Source: Euborellia annulipes
Lineage: Eukaryota > Arthropoda > Insecta > Dermaptera > Anisolabididae
Assembly (NCBI GenBank): GCA_023213315.1
Contig: JAKCPI010009475.1
Location: forward strand, 1-64,000
DNA length: 64,000 nt
Reading direction: 5' to 3'
The translations under genes and the position numbers were made by a program. Under the pieces are notes generated by a model that saw only the letters and a list, made by a program, of their open reading frames with translations, ran no database searches and was not told the DNA's origin. Positions within the stretch are counted from its first letter, which is position 1; each line of letters starts with the position of its first letter. Below, in pieces: positions 1 to 10,444 of the stretch.

Positions 1-499
1 ACAAATAAAAGAAACCGCAGTCGTTCATTTGAATTTTCTTTATTACTATAATTGTAAAAAAAGGAATTCCAATTAAACAATGTTTTTGATAGAAATATAA
101 ATTTTATACAGGTCAACAAAAAAGTTTTTTGAAATTTAGGGTTATTCCTGGCTATATGGAAGCGCTAATTCCAAAAATGCCATCAATTTTGCGCCATCGG
201 CTCTAGTTTTAGAGATATAGAGAAAATTAAATTTTAATAAATAATCTGATCAAGAGCGACTCTTATTTTGAATTTTCTAGATTTTTTAAGTCCTTACCTC
301 TTAAAAATATGTAGTTAGTTGAAATACATAGAAAAATAAATGTAAAGTTTGAGCCCAATCTGAGGTGGCTAAGTGGTGCAAAACATGGCTAAAAGTTTAG
401 AAAAATTGGATTTTTTCATTTTTTTTTTAAGGATACTCCTGAATAGAATTTTTATCATCCCTGAATGGAAAAAAAGTATGTTTACGATCTTCTATAGTT

Positions 500-660
500 T
501 TTAACTTTCCAAAAGTTAAGCAATGCCAAGCGTGGCGAAAGCCCCGGGATTGGTTACCCCGAGCAATCAGCTTGTGGAACGTCCTATCGGTAGCCATCGG
601 TATAATGTAATTTAGAAATATTTTAAATAAAGTCATACCTGGCCTCTGTAGCCGAAAAAA
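500..660 (+). repeat. SINE-like insertion inside the fold-back
   Basis: A moderately GC-rich stretch (CCCCGGGATTGGTTACCCCG near 541) is followed by an AT-rich spacer and the tail CCTCTGTAGCCGAAAAAAAA. The same tail type (AAATGGCC...GCCGAAAA) ends several tRNA-derived SINEs in this window, for example 6125-6232 (reverse) and 58022-58190. The head is not a clear tRNA. Assignment rests on the tail and A-run only. Confidence 0.4.
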
Positions 661-1046
661 AAAAAATTCATTGATAACAAAATTATGAGCAAAACTGTTT
701 TCTTAGTCAGGATTCAGAGCTATCCATCCATACCCAAGAATAGCTCTAAATTCTTGGCTCAAAACACCATCTTTATCATAAAATTTTCTTATATTTGCTT
801 TTTAACAAAATTGACTTTGATAACTATTTTGTTCATAATTTCTTTAGAATGATTTTTAGAAAGTGAAAAAACTACAGAATATCGTAAATATATGTTTTTT
901 TTGCATTCAGTGATGGTAAAAGATTCTACCTATTAGGGGTGTCCAAAGTTTAAAAAACTGAAAAAATTCGATTTTTCTAAAATTTTAGCCGTGTTTTTGC
1001 ACCACTAAATCGCCTCCAATTGGACTGAAACTTTATTTCTATGTAC

Positions 1047-1290
1047 AGTGGAACTTCGCATAATTCGTTCCAGAATCGTACTCGTAAAGCGAAACACTCG
1101 TTAGGCAAAACAATAACATTCTCCCCTTAGAGCTGTCCCCTCATGACACAGACTGATGTAAAATGAGCACAATCCGGGACTTTCTCTCTCCTCTCCACTC
1201 GTTATGCGAAACGTTACTCGTTAAGCAAATCATATTTTTACAATTTTTTTTGCTCGTTATGCAAATTGCTTGTTATGAAAGGGCACCCTA
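1047..1290. repeat. Small MITE-like segment with repeated CTCGTTATGC motifs
   Basis: It begins CAGTGGAACTTCGCATAATT after a TA and contains several spaced copies of ACTCGTTAKGC. The right side (TTGCTCGTTATGCAAATTGC) is roughly the inverse of the left. This resembles pogo/Tc1-type non-autonomous elements with TA targets. It sits in the right arm of the 120-1478 fold-back. The right boundary is not defined. Confidence 0.35.
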
Positions 1291-1904
1291 AGCTAGGTTC
1301 TAAATATTTCTTTTTAAGGGGTAAAGCCAGAAAATTCAAAATAAGAGTCGCTCTAGAGCTCATTTTCTATTAAAATTTAATTTTCTCTAAATCTCTAAAA
1401 CTAAATTTGATGGAGAAAAACTTATGGTATTTTTGGAATTAGGGTATCCTATATAAAAACCCAGGAATTGCTTAAAACACCCCGGTAAATTACACATTAG
1501 ACAATAGAAGAGGGATTTAGTCGGTAAGAGTCCTGTACTACTCGACAAAATTTTTCATTGAGTGTAATTATATGGGGAATTTCTCAATTGAAAAAAATCT
1601 CGCCTTAATTATATTTCTATCAAAAATTTTGTTTAATCCTTTACTTTTTAATATTAAAATAGCAAAGTGAAGGGGGAGGAGACATAAAACATCGAACATG
1701 TCATATAGCGACTAAAGGGCGTCGGGTTTAGCCTCTCGTAAATTAATATACTGTATATAGGATGAAAAAGAATGTGAATTGTACAGTTGGCAAATTGATT
1801 GAATTTAGTTGGCATTTTTGGCCTTCTCCCCCCTGAAAAATCTCTTCGTCATCCAAACCGTGAAAATTTTTCAATAAAGAATTCGATTATCTTTTATAAG
1901 AACA

Positions 1905-2040
1905 ATGAGAGGATGCAAGTAGCTAAGCTGTGGATTAGGGATCTGAAGTCTCAGCACGACTCTGGTTCGAATCCAGCTTACCGCAAATAATTAAAGGGTC
2001 CAAAACTGGTCTATATGTGCCTTAAAAATGAGAATTACTG
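1905..2040 (+). repeat. tRNA-derived SINE-like fragment
   Basis: It contains an A-box match (TAGCTAAGCTG) and a perfect B box (GGTTCGAATCC) about 45 bases apart. The flanking 7-nt acceptor arms do not pair and the T stem has a mismatch, so it is not a functional tRNA gene. Downstream is a weak match to the SINE tail (GGGTCCAAAACTGG). Confidence 0.4.
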
Positions 2041-2569
2041 CGACCCGGATCATAAAAACAATGAAATAATCAAATGAAAACGCATGGATGGAATTGACAT
2101 TCACTCAACAGTCAAAATTATATTTTTAAAAGAGGCGGTGAGTGTGGTGAAATGGAGATATATATAACCACATCACAGCCACAACCTTAAGTAATAAAAT
2201 TTTAATGAATACAAGCAAGTAGATCTAAAGAGCATTTTTGGTTTGAAATTGAATATACAGCCTTGGCCATAAGTATGAGGCACCCCTAAAAAGTTTGCAT
2301 ATCATATTTATTTCTTAAAATAAACTAAAATTTATTTTATAAATGTTAAATTAATTTAATAAAATGTTTATTAAACGCGTGATTATCTTATTTTAAAAGA
2401 CGAAATACAATAGGTGTGTAAAATATAAAATTAACGTTATTTTGTCAATTTCTTTAAATAGCGTAAACGTCTTGATACATAGGTAAAAGTTTAAAAAAAG
2501 GGGTGGGATTGACTTATTTATTTAAAAAAATATCCTTTTGCTTGAAAAAGCCAAAAAATTTCCAAAAAA

Positions 2570-2940
2570 AGTGTAAAAATACAAGTGATTCACGATCAAG
2601 GCAAGTCCCAAGTAGAAATTGTCAAAATAGTGGGATATTCACGAAATGCAGTACAATCTGCACTTAAACGATTTTCAGAGACTTGTTTTCATAAAAATAA
2701 ATTAAGATAGGGGTCGAAAGCGTGTCACCACCAAGCTCCAAGATAGAATACTTTGTGAGAGACTCGCTAAAAAATCGGAAAAAACGTCTTCTGACCTTGC
2801 TGCAGCCTTTTTGGAGTAAAATGAAATTTCAATTAGTGCTTGAACAGTAAGAAGACGACTAGGGGAAGCAGGCATGAAAGGGTAGAAGGCCATAAAGAAG
2901 CCCTGGTTTACGGTAGCCAACAAGAAAAAATAGGGGAAAA
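2570..2940 (+). pseudogene. Tc1 transposase N-terminal fragment, left arm
   Basis: Conceptual translation shows a helix-turn-helix segment (IHDQGKSQVEIVKIVGYSRN), then GRKRVTTKLQDRILCERL, SSDLAAAFLE and TVRRRLGEAGMKG, the expected order for the paired-like DNA-binding domain of Tc1 transposases. There are in-frame stops and small frame shifts, and the DDE domain is missing. It is a decayed duplicate of the 3020-3475 fragment and cannot encode an enzyme. Confidence 0.75.
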
Positions 2941-3019
2941 AAGATAAATTAATATAAACTGTTTTTTTTTTTATAGAAATTGCATAGATATGAAAAGTAA
3001 CCATTATTTTTGTTTAAAT

Positions 3020-3475
3020 GAATGTAATATCTTACTTCAAAGTTGGATTCATTGGATTAGACAACACAGGACCAGTTTTCTTCCGTCAAATCTTTATTAT
3101 GATTCATAGCCCATTCTAGACGCTTTTTTTTGTCTTTTTCTTGGCTTTTTCTGGCCTTCTACCCTTTCAAGACTGCTTCCCCTAGTCGTCTTCTTACTGT
3201 TCAAGCACTAATTGAAATTTCATTTTACTCCAAAAAGGCTGCAGCAAGGTCAGAAGACGTTTTTTCCGATTTTTTAGCGAGTCTCTCACAAAGTATTCTA
3301 TCTTGGAGCTTGGTGGTGACACGCTTTCGACCCCTATCTTAATTTATTTTTATGAAAACAAGTCTCTGAAAATCGTTTAAGTGCAGATTGTACTGCATTT
3401 CGTGAATATCCCACTATTTTGACAATTTCTACTTGGGACTTGCCTTGATCGTGAATCACTTGTATTTTTACACTT
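3020..3475 (-). pseudogene. Tc1 transposase fragment, right arm, reaching the first DDE region
   Basis: Read on the minus strand it repeats the DNA-binding domain of the left arm and then continues (KRLEWAMNHNKDLTEENW, then SNESNFEV). In Tc1 transposases this position reads WSDES, where D is the first catalytic residue. Here the W is a stop codon and the D is N, so the copy is inactive. After this point the frame runs into the other arm. Confidence 0.75.
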
Positions 3476-3789
3476 TTTTTTGGAAATTTTTTGGCTTTTT
3501 CAAGCAAAAGGATATTTTTTTAAATAAATAAGTCAATCCCACCCCTTTTTTTAAACTTTTACCTATGTATCAAGACGTTTACGCTATTTAAAGAAATTGA
3601 CAAAATAACGTTAATTTTATATTTTACACACCTATTGTATTTCGTCTTTTAAAATAAGATAATCACGCGTTTAATAAACATTTTATTAAATTAATTTAAC
3701 ATTTATAAAATAAATTTTAGTTTATTTTAAGAAATAAATATGATATGCAAACTTTTTAGGGGTGCCTCATACTTATGGCCAAGGCTGTA

Positions 3790-5110
3790 TATATATATAT
3801 GTAGATATCACTTGGAATTAATAAATGAAAGTATCCTGTTGAGTTTGCGAGATTCCAAATTTTGGATTAGTAGGCTTACTTAGTTAGTGAATTATTAACT
3901 GATTGTCCTCTCCTGCATCCTAAGATAAAGCATGTTTCATTTTTGAGACTTAAAAAATTCAACCTTCTTTCATTTAATAACATATATATTTAAAAGATGA
4001 AACTAACTAAATTCTAAATTATTCTAAACATTTAAACTTTAAAAAATAATTAAGTTTTTTTTTTTTTTTGAAATTAGTTAATTTAATTCAACTTATGCCT
4101 TAACGATTATTTAACATTCTATTTATGAAACAATCGCCATTATTCTTAAAAGCTTTATCTCGAATTTATATATATATATACCACTGGTAAACCTTTAATT
4201 TTTAATTGCACTAGAATATAAGATATTAATTTCGAAATTTAGATAAAAATCAAATAAAATTTCTGTCTAAGAAAAGAAAATTCCGTCAAGAGAATCAATC
4301 TCCCACTTAGAATATAAATTAGCTAATTTCAATTCCATTTATCTTAGAAAAATGCAAGTTACTAGAGAACATTTATAGAGAATTTCATTTAAGTATTCAC
4401 CGAGAACACAAAATATTCAGGCAGTTTAATATTAAAGTTTACAATTCATAATATAATGTTCCATAATCCAATGAGTATATGGTTATAAATGTTATTATAT
4501 TGGACCCAAAATCGCAAATGCAAAAAGGATTTTTAAATTATTCTGAGTGTTCATGTTAGAAGCACAATAGAACAAACACATACAATTTCATATTTTGAAC
4601 CGATATTTATTTATTTTCAAATGGAAATCAATTAACATTTTTTTAATATTATAGATAAAGCCCGAATTCCTATTTAATTATAACAAATTTTTCATTCAAA
4701 TTCTATAAAAGGTGGATTTAGAATGTTTTTGAGATCAGTCAAGTAGTTTGATTAATTTCCCTTACAAATTAGCATTAATTAAAGCTCTATGCGCGTAACA
4801 TTCGTGGTCTAAATAGCTGCCGGTCTTTATTTAAGCTTAAGTTTTTGATCATTTTTAAATCTAAAGAATCTATAATTAAGAAGTGGAGCATGGAATCAGT
4901 TGGGTAGAGGCAGGCAAATTGAAAATACTTTGAATGCTTTACAATTTCCCAGAGACGTTTCGGTGGATTTATTTATGCTCATAACAATTAAAAGGACTGA
5001 AGGTGACCGAAATGGGAAGTTTTCAGAGTATTTTCATTTTGGCTGCTTCTGTCCTTCCTCTCAACCAAAGAATCTACATATACATCTATATATAAAACCA
5101 TTATTGTAAT
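3790..5110. other. AT-rich intergenic stretch
   Basis: I see no gene, RNA or clear transposon end here. It contains short TA and poly-T tracts and no reading frame of convincing composition. Confidence 0.4.
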
Positions 5111-5114
5111 AATA

Positions 5115-5385
5115 TTGTATAAATGGAGAGAGGAGTCAGCCAAATTAGGAGCTTCTGCTAAATAAAACTCTCAAATTTTGGCAACGTTTCGGCTATATTT
5201 TATAATCGCCATCATCAGTCCTTCAGAAAGTATAAAACTCAATGCATAGGGATCGAGAGACCTTGAGAAACTCTCTGAGGGACTGTTGATGGCGATAAAA
5301 TATAGCCGAAACGTTTCCAAAATTTTAGAGTTTTATTTACGCAGAAACTCCTAATTTGGCTGACTCCTCTCTCCATTTATATCAA
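5115..5385. repeat. Palindromic element with hammerhead-like core (1)
   Basis: The arms GAGAGAGGAGTCAGCCAAAT and its inverse ATTTGGCTGACTCCTCTCTC bound a near-perfect inverted repeat. The left arm, read on the minus strand, contains GGACTGATGATGGCG...AGCCGAAACGTTGCC: CTGATGA and GAAACGTT separated by a short GGC/GCC stem. This resembles the catalytic core of hammerhead ribozymes. Related cores occur in the palindromes at 5480, 16945, 28712 and 46033. Confidence 0.6.
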
Positions 5386-5479
5386 CTGTTACAGCCACTT
5401 TCCATCTTTTGTAATAATATTGTAGTCTGGCTGTTGATTTGTATCAAGGAAAAGCAGAGCTGGCCGTCATATTTTTTTC

Positions 5480-5712
5480 TTTAAATATCTTATTGGCCTG
5501 ACTTTTCGGTCTCGATAAGCTATCTTTTCAGGGCCGAATAAGTGTCAAGAAAGTATATATATTTTGTCCTGAAGATGGCGACTATATGGAATAATGTTCA
5601 TCAGGTGAGAGAACTTGCAATATATATTCATTCTTGACAATTATTGGGTCCTGAAGATGGCCTCTATTGAGACCTAAACGTTAAACGTCGGCCCAATAAA
5701 ATATTTAAACAA
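5480..5712. repeat. Palindromic element with hammerhead-like core (2)
   Basis: The inverted arms begin AAATATCTTATTGGCCTGAC and end GTCGGCCCAATAAAATATTT. The inner parts CTTTTCAGGGCCGAATAAGT and CAATTATTGGGTCCTGAAGA are also inverse matches. It lies 95 bp from the preceding palindrome but differs from it in sequence outside the shared TTTCGG...TTCAGG motif. Confidence 0.55.
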
Positions 5713-6124
5713 AAAAAAATGACAGTCTCTACTTTCGCATGCATTATTGTAATAGTTTTTTGCATTTCTCGGTGAGAAGGAAATTTACTATATTTAACTG
5801 GTTACATTTCGATTATCCGAGAGATAATTCAGTAGATTAGAATGAATTAAAAAAAAAAATTTCTCGGCCGTTAAATCCGCCTTTGAAAAAATATTTAAAA
5901 ACAGGTTGTGTAAAGCTGTTTTATCTACCGATTTAGTTATTATCGTTTCCAAGAACAATTTGTAACCCTATGAAAATTGATGAGAGAAGCTGATGAAGGT
6001 TTATATTTAACAAAGGAAAGTATATATCATATATATTATTATTTACTTATATTTAATTTCATTATTCTCAGTCTCCTTTAGGCTAATTGTTCGAAAGTTA
6101 TTTTTTTTAAACCTTTTCGGCTTC

Positions 6125-6232
6125 AAAGGCCATTTAGGTGTTGAATTTTATTTTAATATATATATATTTTGAATACAACATATCGATGTCTACCCGGGAA
6201 GGTTCCAGACGCTGATTACTCGGGGTCCCCAT
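6125..6232 (-). repeat. SINE-like insertion, reverse orientation
   Basis: On the minus strand it reads GGGGACCCCGAGTAATCAGC near the head, then GAACCTTCCCGGGTAGACAT, an AT-rich spacer, and the tail CACCTAAATGGCCTTTGAAG with GCCGAAAAGG and A-runs. The head resembles that of the element at 500-660. The region from 6235 to 6960 shows nothing further that I can identify. Confidence 0.4.
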
Positions 6233-6960
6233 CCAAAGTTTTTATGGACAATATCATCTATACTACAATGTATGAACAATATTCTTCATGTCAACTGTGG
6301 GATTAAGGCCAGTCGCCCTAAGATATGACATTTCGTCTCAGTCGCATGTCTGTTAGTGTGTGCATTCAGCCTAATTAAAAAGAAGAAAAAATAAAATTTT
6401 CCGAAACGTCTCCTTTCTTTTTTATTTTATGCTTGCAATGTCTGATCCTTCCCTCATCGATTTTCCAACTGTAACTTGCTTATAAATAATTAGTGAATAA
6501 CAAAATAATCATGCGTTTTGTTCTAAATTGCTCTCAGAATAGATGTATTATTATAATTATCATTTAGAAAAATAGTTGGGGTCTTGTTTTAACAATAGAT
6601 ATTTCTTTTCTTTTTTAGAAACTGATTATTTTTGTAATGACAAACTAAGTTTGGTTCAAATTATGAATTGAAATATTTCTATTTCTCATAAGAATTATTC
6701 GCCGCACAGAATTTTTTTCGAAATCCTATTCTAAGTGGTTATACACATCCAAATTTTATCAATAATTTCACAATAAAGGACTTGGATAAAATTGGAATCT
6801 GGATGGCCGCTTAGATATAAAGACTATTTATTAAAATATTTAGAAAAAACATCAAAATATAATTTTTTTTTTTTTAAATGCATTAACATTTAATATTGGA
6901 TTATCAACATTGACTAAACTTTAAGAATTTTCAGATCCATAAATCTAATTTTCTTTGTCT

Positions 6961-7812
6961 TTAGTCACTTTCTGAATCACTTTCTGAATCTTTTGTGGCG
7001 TCTAAACAAGGCGGTATACATGTCTTATCTGGCAGAATTCCATGTTCTCGAAGAAATCGTTCAACATCTCCAGCGAAAAAATCCTCACCAAGTTCATCAC
7101 TCACTCGAATAAAATTACCGATGAGCTGTCCTTGTTTATAAACAAGAAGCGCTGGAACTCCTCCTGCTTGAAAGACCGCACTCACACCAGCAGTGGAAGC
7201 TTCCAAACGGCAGAATTTTACTTGAGGATAGGCTTTGCTCAACGAGATCAAAGATCCGTTCATAGCACGGCATGCAGGTTTATCTTCTTCGTATAAATGC
7301 ACGATGACAGTGACCCCGGGCTGTTCTTTATCAATAGCATCCAGAAAAGCTTGAGCGGTCTCTAAATGAATAAGTTTACCAAATTTTGGAAGAGACCCTA
7401 ATTGTTTAAGCATTTCTTGCATTCGTTTACGTTGATATTGTTCAAGAAACGGATCAATAAGAAGTTCCGCTAATTCCGGATCATCTTCTTTAGCTTTTTC
7501 TTTTTCATCATCGAGTGTGGATCGGCAAGTTAATGATAATTTCTTGATTAATGCCAAACGCTCTTGTTCTTGTTCTTCGCGTCTTTCAATTTCCAATTGA
7601 CGAAAACGTCGCCAATCCTCCATTACACCTTTTGGTCCAGTATTTGTTGAAGAACCTTGCCATTTATAAGGGTCGGGGGGCGGAGGAGGCTCACTATTTC
7701 CTTTATTCACTTCTTGGGATTCATTCTCACCGTCATCCTCCACTTCATCTTCACTGCTACTACAATAAACATGAGACTTTTCACCGAGAATTTTATCCTC
7801 TAAAGTCGTCAT
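6961..7812 (-). CDS. PDCL: Phosducin-like protein (PDCL/PhLP1 type)
   Basis: A single uninterrupted frame of 283 aa (human-type PDCL is about 300). Family role: a co-chaperone working with the cytosolic chaperonin CCT to assemble G-protein beta-gamma dimers. Seen here: an acidic, Ser-rich N-terminus, a proline run, then TNTGPKGVMEDWRRF (about residues 55-69), the conserved helix that contacts G-beta. A charged helical segment follows. From about residue 135 there is a thioredoxin-like phosducin domain (FGKLIHLETAQAFLDAID, VHLYEEDKPACRAMNGSL, VKFCRLEAS, GGVPALLVYKQGQLIGNFIR). The C-terminus is Asp/Ser-rich (DSESDSESD). The ATG at 7810-7812 is the first in frame and lies just before the conserved acidic start. 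No intron interrupts it, so a retrocopy origin is possible, but the frame is intact. Membership of the PDCL rather than the PDCL2/3 branch is inferred from the GPKGV motif. Confidence 0.93.
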   Translation of the reverse strand: MTTLEDKILGEKSHVYCSSSEDEVEDDGENESQEVNKGNSEPPPPPDPYKWQGSSTNTGPKGVMEDWRRFRQLEIERREEQEQERLALIKKLSLTCRSTLDDEKEKAKEDDPELAELLIDPFLEQYQRKRMQEMLKQLGSLPKFGKLIHLETAQAFLDAIDKEQPGVTVIVHLYEEDKPACRAMNGSLISLSKAYPQVKFCRLEASTAGVSAVFQAGGVPALLVYKQGQLIGNFIRVSDELGEDFFAGDVERFLREHGILPDKTCIPPCLDATKDSESDSESD

Positions 7813-8187
7813 TCTTAATTATAATTTGCCTTTTCCCTCAATAACTTTATTTATATATCAAACAAAAATCAAAATTAACTGTCAATTGTGTGTATTTGAG
7901 TAAACAAAGGTATAGTGTGAAATTAGCAAAAGTCATCTTTCAAAAAATATATGTGATCAATTTTTAATAGAGTATTTTTTTCTAAATTAAATAATTTTAA
8001 TTTCATATTAAATATTAATAAAAAAAAGCATGGTTCTCTCAAAATTTGAAGATTTCATTGATATTAAAAAAAAAAGAGGAAATATAATACTCTGAAGTTA
8101 GTAATATTCTAAAGCCCGGGCTTTTAAAGCAACTTTGCACAGGTAACAATATCAATCTATTATCTAACAATAAGAGGATATCCTCGG

Positions 8188-8420
8188 AGGCGTCATTTGG
8201 GGGGGGGGGGGGCAAATGCCCCTGCCTCACCCACCCCCAAGAGCTCTGATTTTTTTTTAAATTTTTTTATTCTAAATAAAATGTTTCAAAATATATCTAC
8301 GTACAAAATTAAATTAAATAAAATATCTTTTGGCCAAATTTGAGTACCTATTTGTAAGAAAATTTTAAGAAATAAAATTTTGCCCCCCCCCCCCCAAGAA
8401 AAAGTTGAAATGACGCCACT
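8188..8420. mobile_element. hAT-type MITE with G-run ends
   Basis: It begins GGCGTCATTTGGGGG and ends AAGTTGAAATGACGCCACTG. The inside closely resembles the complete copy at 57317-57597, which has a clear 8-bp target duplication. The left terminus here has decayed. Confidence 0.7.
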
Positions 8421-8422
8421 GC

Positions 8423-8606
8423 CAGTGGCGTAACCAGGTGGGGGCGAGGGGGGGCGCTCATCAAATAACAAGCATAATATATTATTCTCAATAAAAGCAT
8501 CTGTGACGGCGCCAGCTTTTTCTCAGTGGTGGGGGGGCAGTAGTTGGGCAAAGTTACTAACAGGAAGGGAGGGTGGTGGCCCCCCTCCCCCGCAGCATCG
8601 TCACTG
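8423..8606. mobile_element. Second hAT-type MITE, adjacent
   Basis: It starts CAGTGGCGTAACCAGGTGGG two bases after the previous element and ends near GCATCGTCACTG. It has the G-run and C-run ends typical of this family. I could not confirm a target duplication. A SINE-tail fragment (AATCAATTGAAATAAATAGG, then GTGTAAATGACCTC) follows at about 8640-8705. Confidence 0.5.
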
Positions 8607-8705
8607 TTCCGTTTTTTTTTTTTTTTATCGATATTCTAAGAATCAATTGAAATAAATAGGGAATGGGTGTAAATGACCTCAGTTGTTGAAAAAATTCTGA
8701 TAAAA

Positions 8706-10240
8706 TCGAAATAAAGGGTTAAGACTAGGTTTCAGACGAGCTTTGCTCTCTGCGGCCTGAGTAATCATACAGTGGATTAACAATGCATACAATTTGTATT
8801 TCCTAATTTTCTTTTCAAAACTATTTAGAAATGTCAGAGGAAAAAAAATTTAGCTAATTTTTTTTTAAACTAAAATCTAAATAAATTAAATAAAAGTAAT
8901 TTCCCAGAATTTTTTTTTTTTTTTTTTTTTTAATTCATTGAGAACCAAACACACATCTAACTACGAATTCTGCTTATTATTATATAAACTCAAATAATAA
9001 TATAAATTTCTAACAATGCCAAAAACGTATGTCAGACTGAAAAAATTAGCTTTTATTCTAGTCCATTCTTTAAAGCATTTTTTATCATCATTGCATGCCG
9101 CCATGTTAGTGTGTGTGTGTGTGTTGCGTTTCTTAAAAATAAAAAATGATTATGAATTAGCTACCTGAGACGAATGTGTAGACGCAGGTGTTTCTGGATA
9201 ACACTCAAGATATCACATATTAAAAAATAAACTCACTTAAGAAATTTTATATTGTTTCAAACTCGATAGAGATTTGTTTCGTTTAACAATACGAAACATG
9301 ACGCGAGGCAACTTGAAGAAGGACTGGTTTTCATTTTTACACCGCTAGAGGCGAAAGCGTCGATTCTTTTTATTCTTTGAAGGTGTTTAATTATAATTAT
9401 TCTTTGGCCTAAAAATTTTAAAATGGTATAAAAAAATGATATTTTTCTTTTATTAAATCATTTAGAATCTTTTAAATGACCTAATAATAATAATTATAAT
9501 AAGATCAAAGTCCAACAATATAAGTTTACACAAATTTGAGAGGAGGAAAATTTGAATGAATAGTACAGTCTGGCTACAAGTGATGTGCTCGTGAATGGAG
9601 TCTTATTAGACAAAATCAATTTTTCTTAAATAAATAAATCTGATTTTTTTAAATACAATTGAAGGGAAAAAGCTACTTTTAAGACAAAACTTTAGAAGAC
9701 TTGGTTGCTTAAGCTCAAGGCTCCACTCTAAAGTACACCAGGCATTTGTGGCGCCGACTGTACCAGGGCCTTTGAGCTCCCCGAAATTCAAATAAATAAA
9801 TTAAAATATAGTAAACTGTAAGAAATTATAAAAAATATATTCTTTAATATATATTAATCAATTGGATTATTAGTGTCCAACCCCTCTCTTCCCGCCCTTG
9901 GAAAAATATAACGAAAATTGAAAATGAATTGGGAAAAAATTGGAAAGAACGGAAACTAAAATAGAGATTTAAAGTCCTGTGAAGAATAGAGATTGTGAGG
10001 AATCTGATCTTGGAGTAAGCAAAGCAGTGGTGTAACAGAGTTTTGTGGATCAATCCCTCACCTTCCCCACAAGAGAAAATTAGACTCTATGGTGAACCCA
10101 AACAGCAAAAAATTATTTTATTGAAATATGGATATATTTTAGTATTTAATAAAATAAATGGTATTTGGTGGCGGTGAGTATAGTGATTTAAATCAGGGCA
10201 GGTTTAACACAATATTAGGACGGACAAACATTCAGTGGCG
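8706..10240. other. Intergenic region with a shared repeat tail
   Basis: Mostly AT-rich with no gene seen. At about 9630-9750 the motif GAAGGGAAAAAGCTACTTTT with CTCAAGGCTCCACTCT is shared with 35425-35515, so it is a dispersed repeat. The TTCAAATAAATAAATTAAA at about 9788 looks like the 3' tail of a truncated LINE; the same tail type occurs at 27563 and 48848. Confidence 0.4.
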
Positions 10241-10247
10241 TAACGTA

Positions 10248-10442
10248 CACTGAGGAATTAAGTCCCACCCATGCGTTTTGTACTTGTGATTATTTCATTG
10301 TTTTTAAAAAAATGTTTAATGGACACTTTCATGGTTCAAACCTAGAAAATTTCCAATAAAGATTTTCATTTTCTTTTATAAAAACATTGAAATAATCACA
10401 TGTAGAAAACGCATGGGTGGGACTTAATATTGTCCCTCACTG
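10248..10442. mobile_element. Short palindromic MITE (CAGTGAGG family)
   Basis: Terminal inverted repeats CACTGAGGAATTAAGTCCCA and its inverse TGGGACTTAATATTGTCCCT lie next to TA dinucleotides. Almost the whole element is an inverted repeat (AAGTCCCACCCATGCGTTTT and AAAACGCATGGGTGGGACTT). The same family recurs at 20931, 22398, 24257 and 26426. TA flanks indicate mobilisation by a Tc1/mariner-type transposase. Confidence 0.8.
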
Positions 10443-10444
10443 TA

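Larger units (their letters stand above)
120..1478. repeat. Large fold-back repeat
   Basis: The left part (about 121-420) reappears as an imperfect reverse complement at about 960-1478. For example, GGTGGCTAAGTGGTGCAAAA near 363 matches TTTTTGCACCACTAAATCGC near 993, and the stretch around the AGAGCGACTC at 256-265 pairs with GAGTCGCTCT near 1345. The interior and right arm hold other insertions. A second partial copy lies at 58770-59250. No transposase is visible, so it is probably a non-autonomous DNA element. The outer ends are approximate. Confidence 0.6.
2258..3787. mobile_element. Palindromic Tc1-family relic
   Basis: The element starts CAGCCTTGGCCATAAGTATG and ends with its exact reverse complement; both ends are flanked by TA, the Tc1/mariner target. 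Arms of about 670 bp (2258-2930 and 3135-3787) are nearly identical inverted copies of the 5' half of a Tc1 element, each carrying the transposase N-terminal region. About 200 bp between the arms holds the next part of the transposase, readable on the minus strand only. The terminal sequence resembles Tc1 ends. No complete transposase is encoded. Confidence 0.85.
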
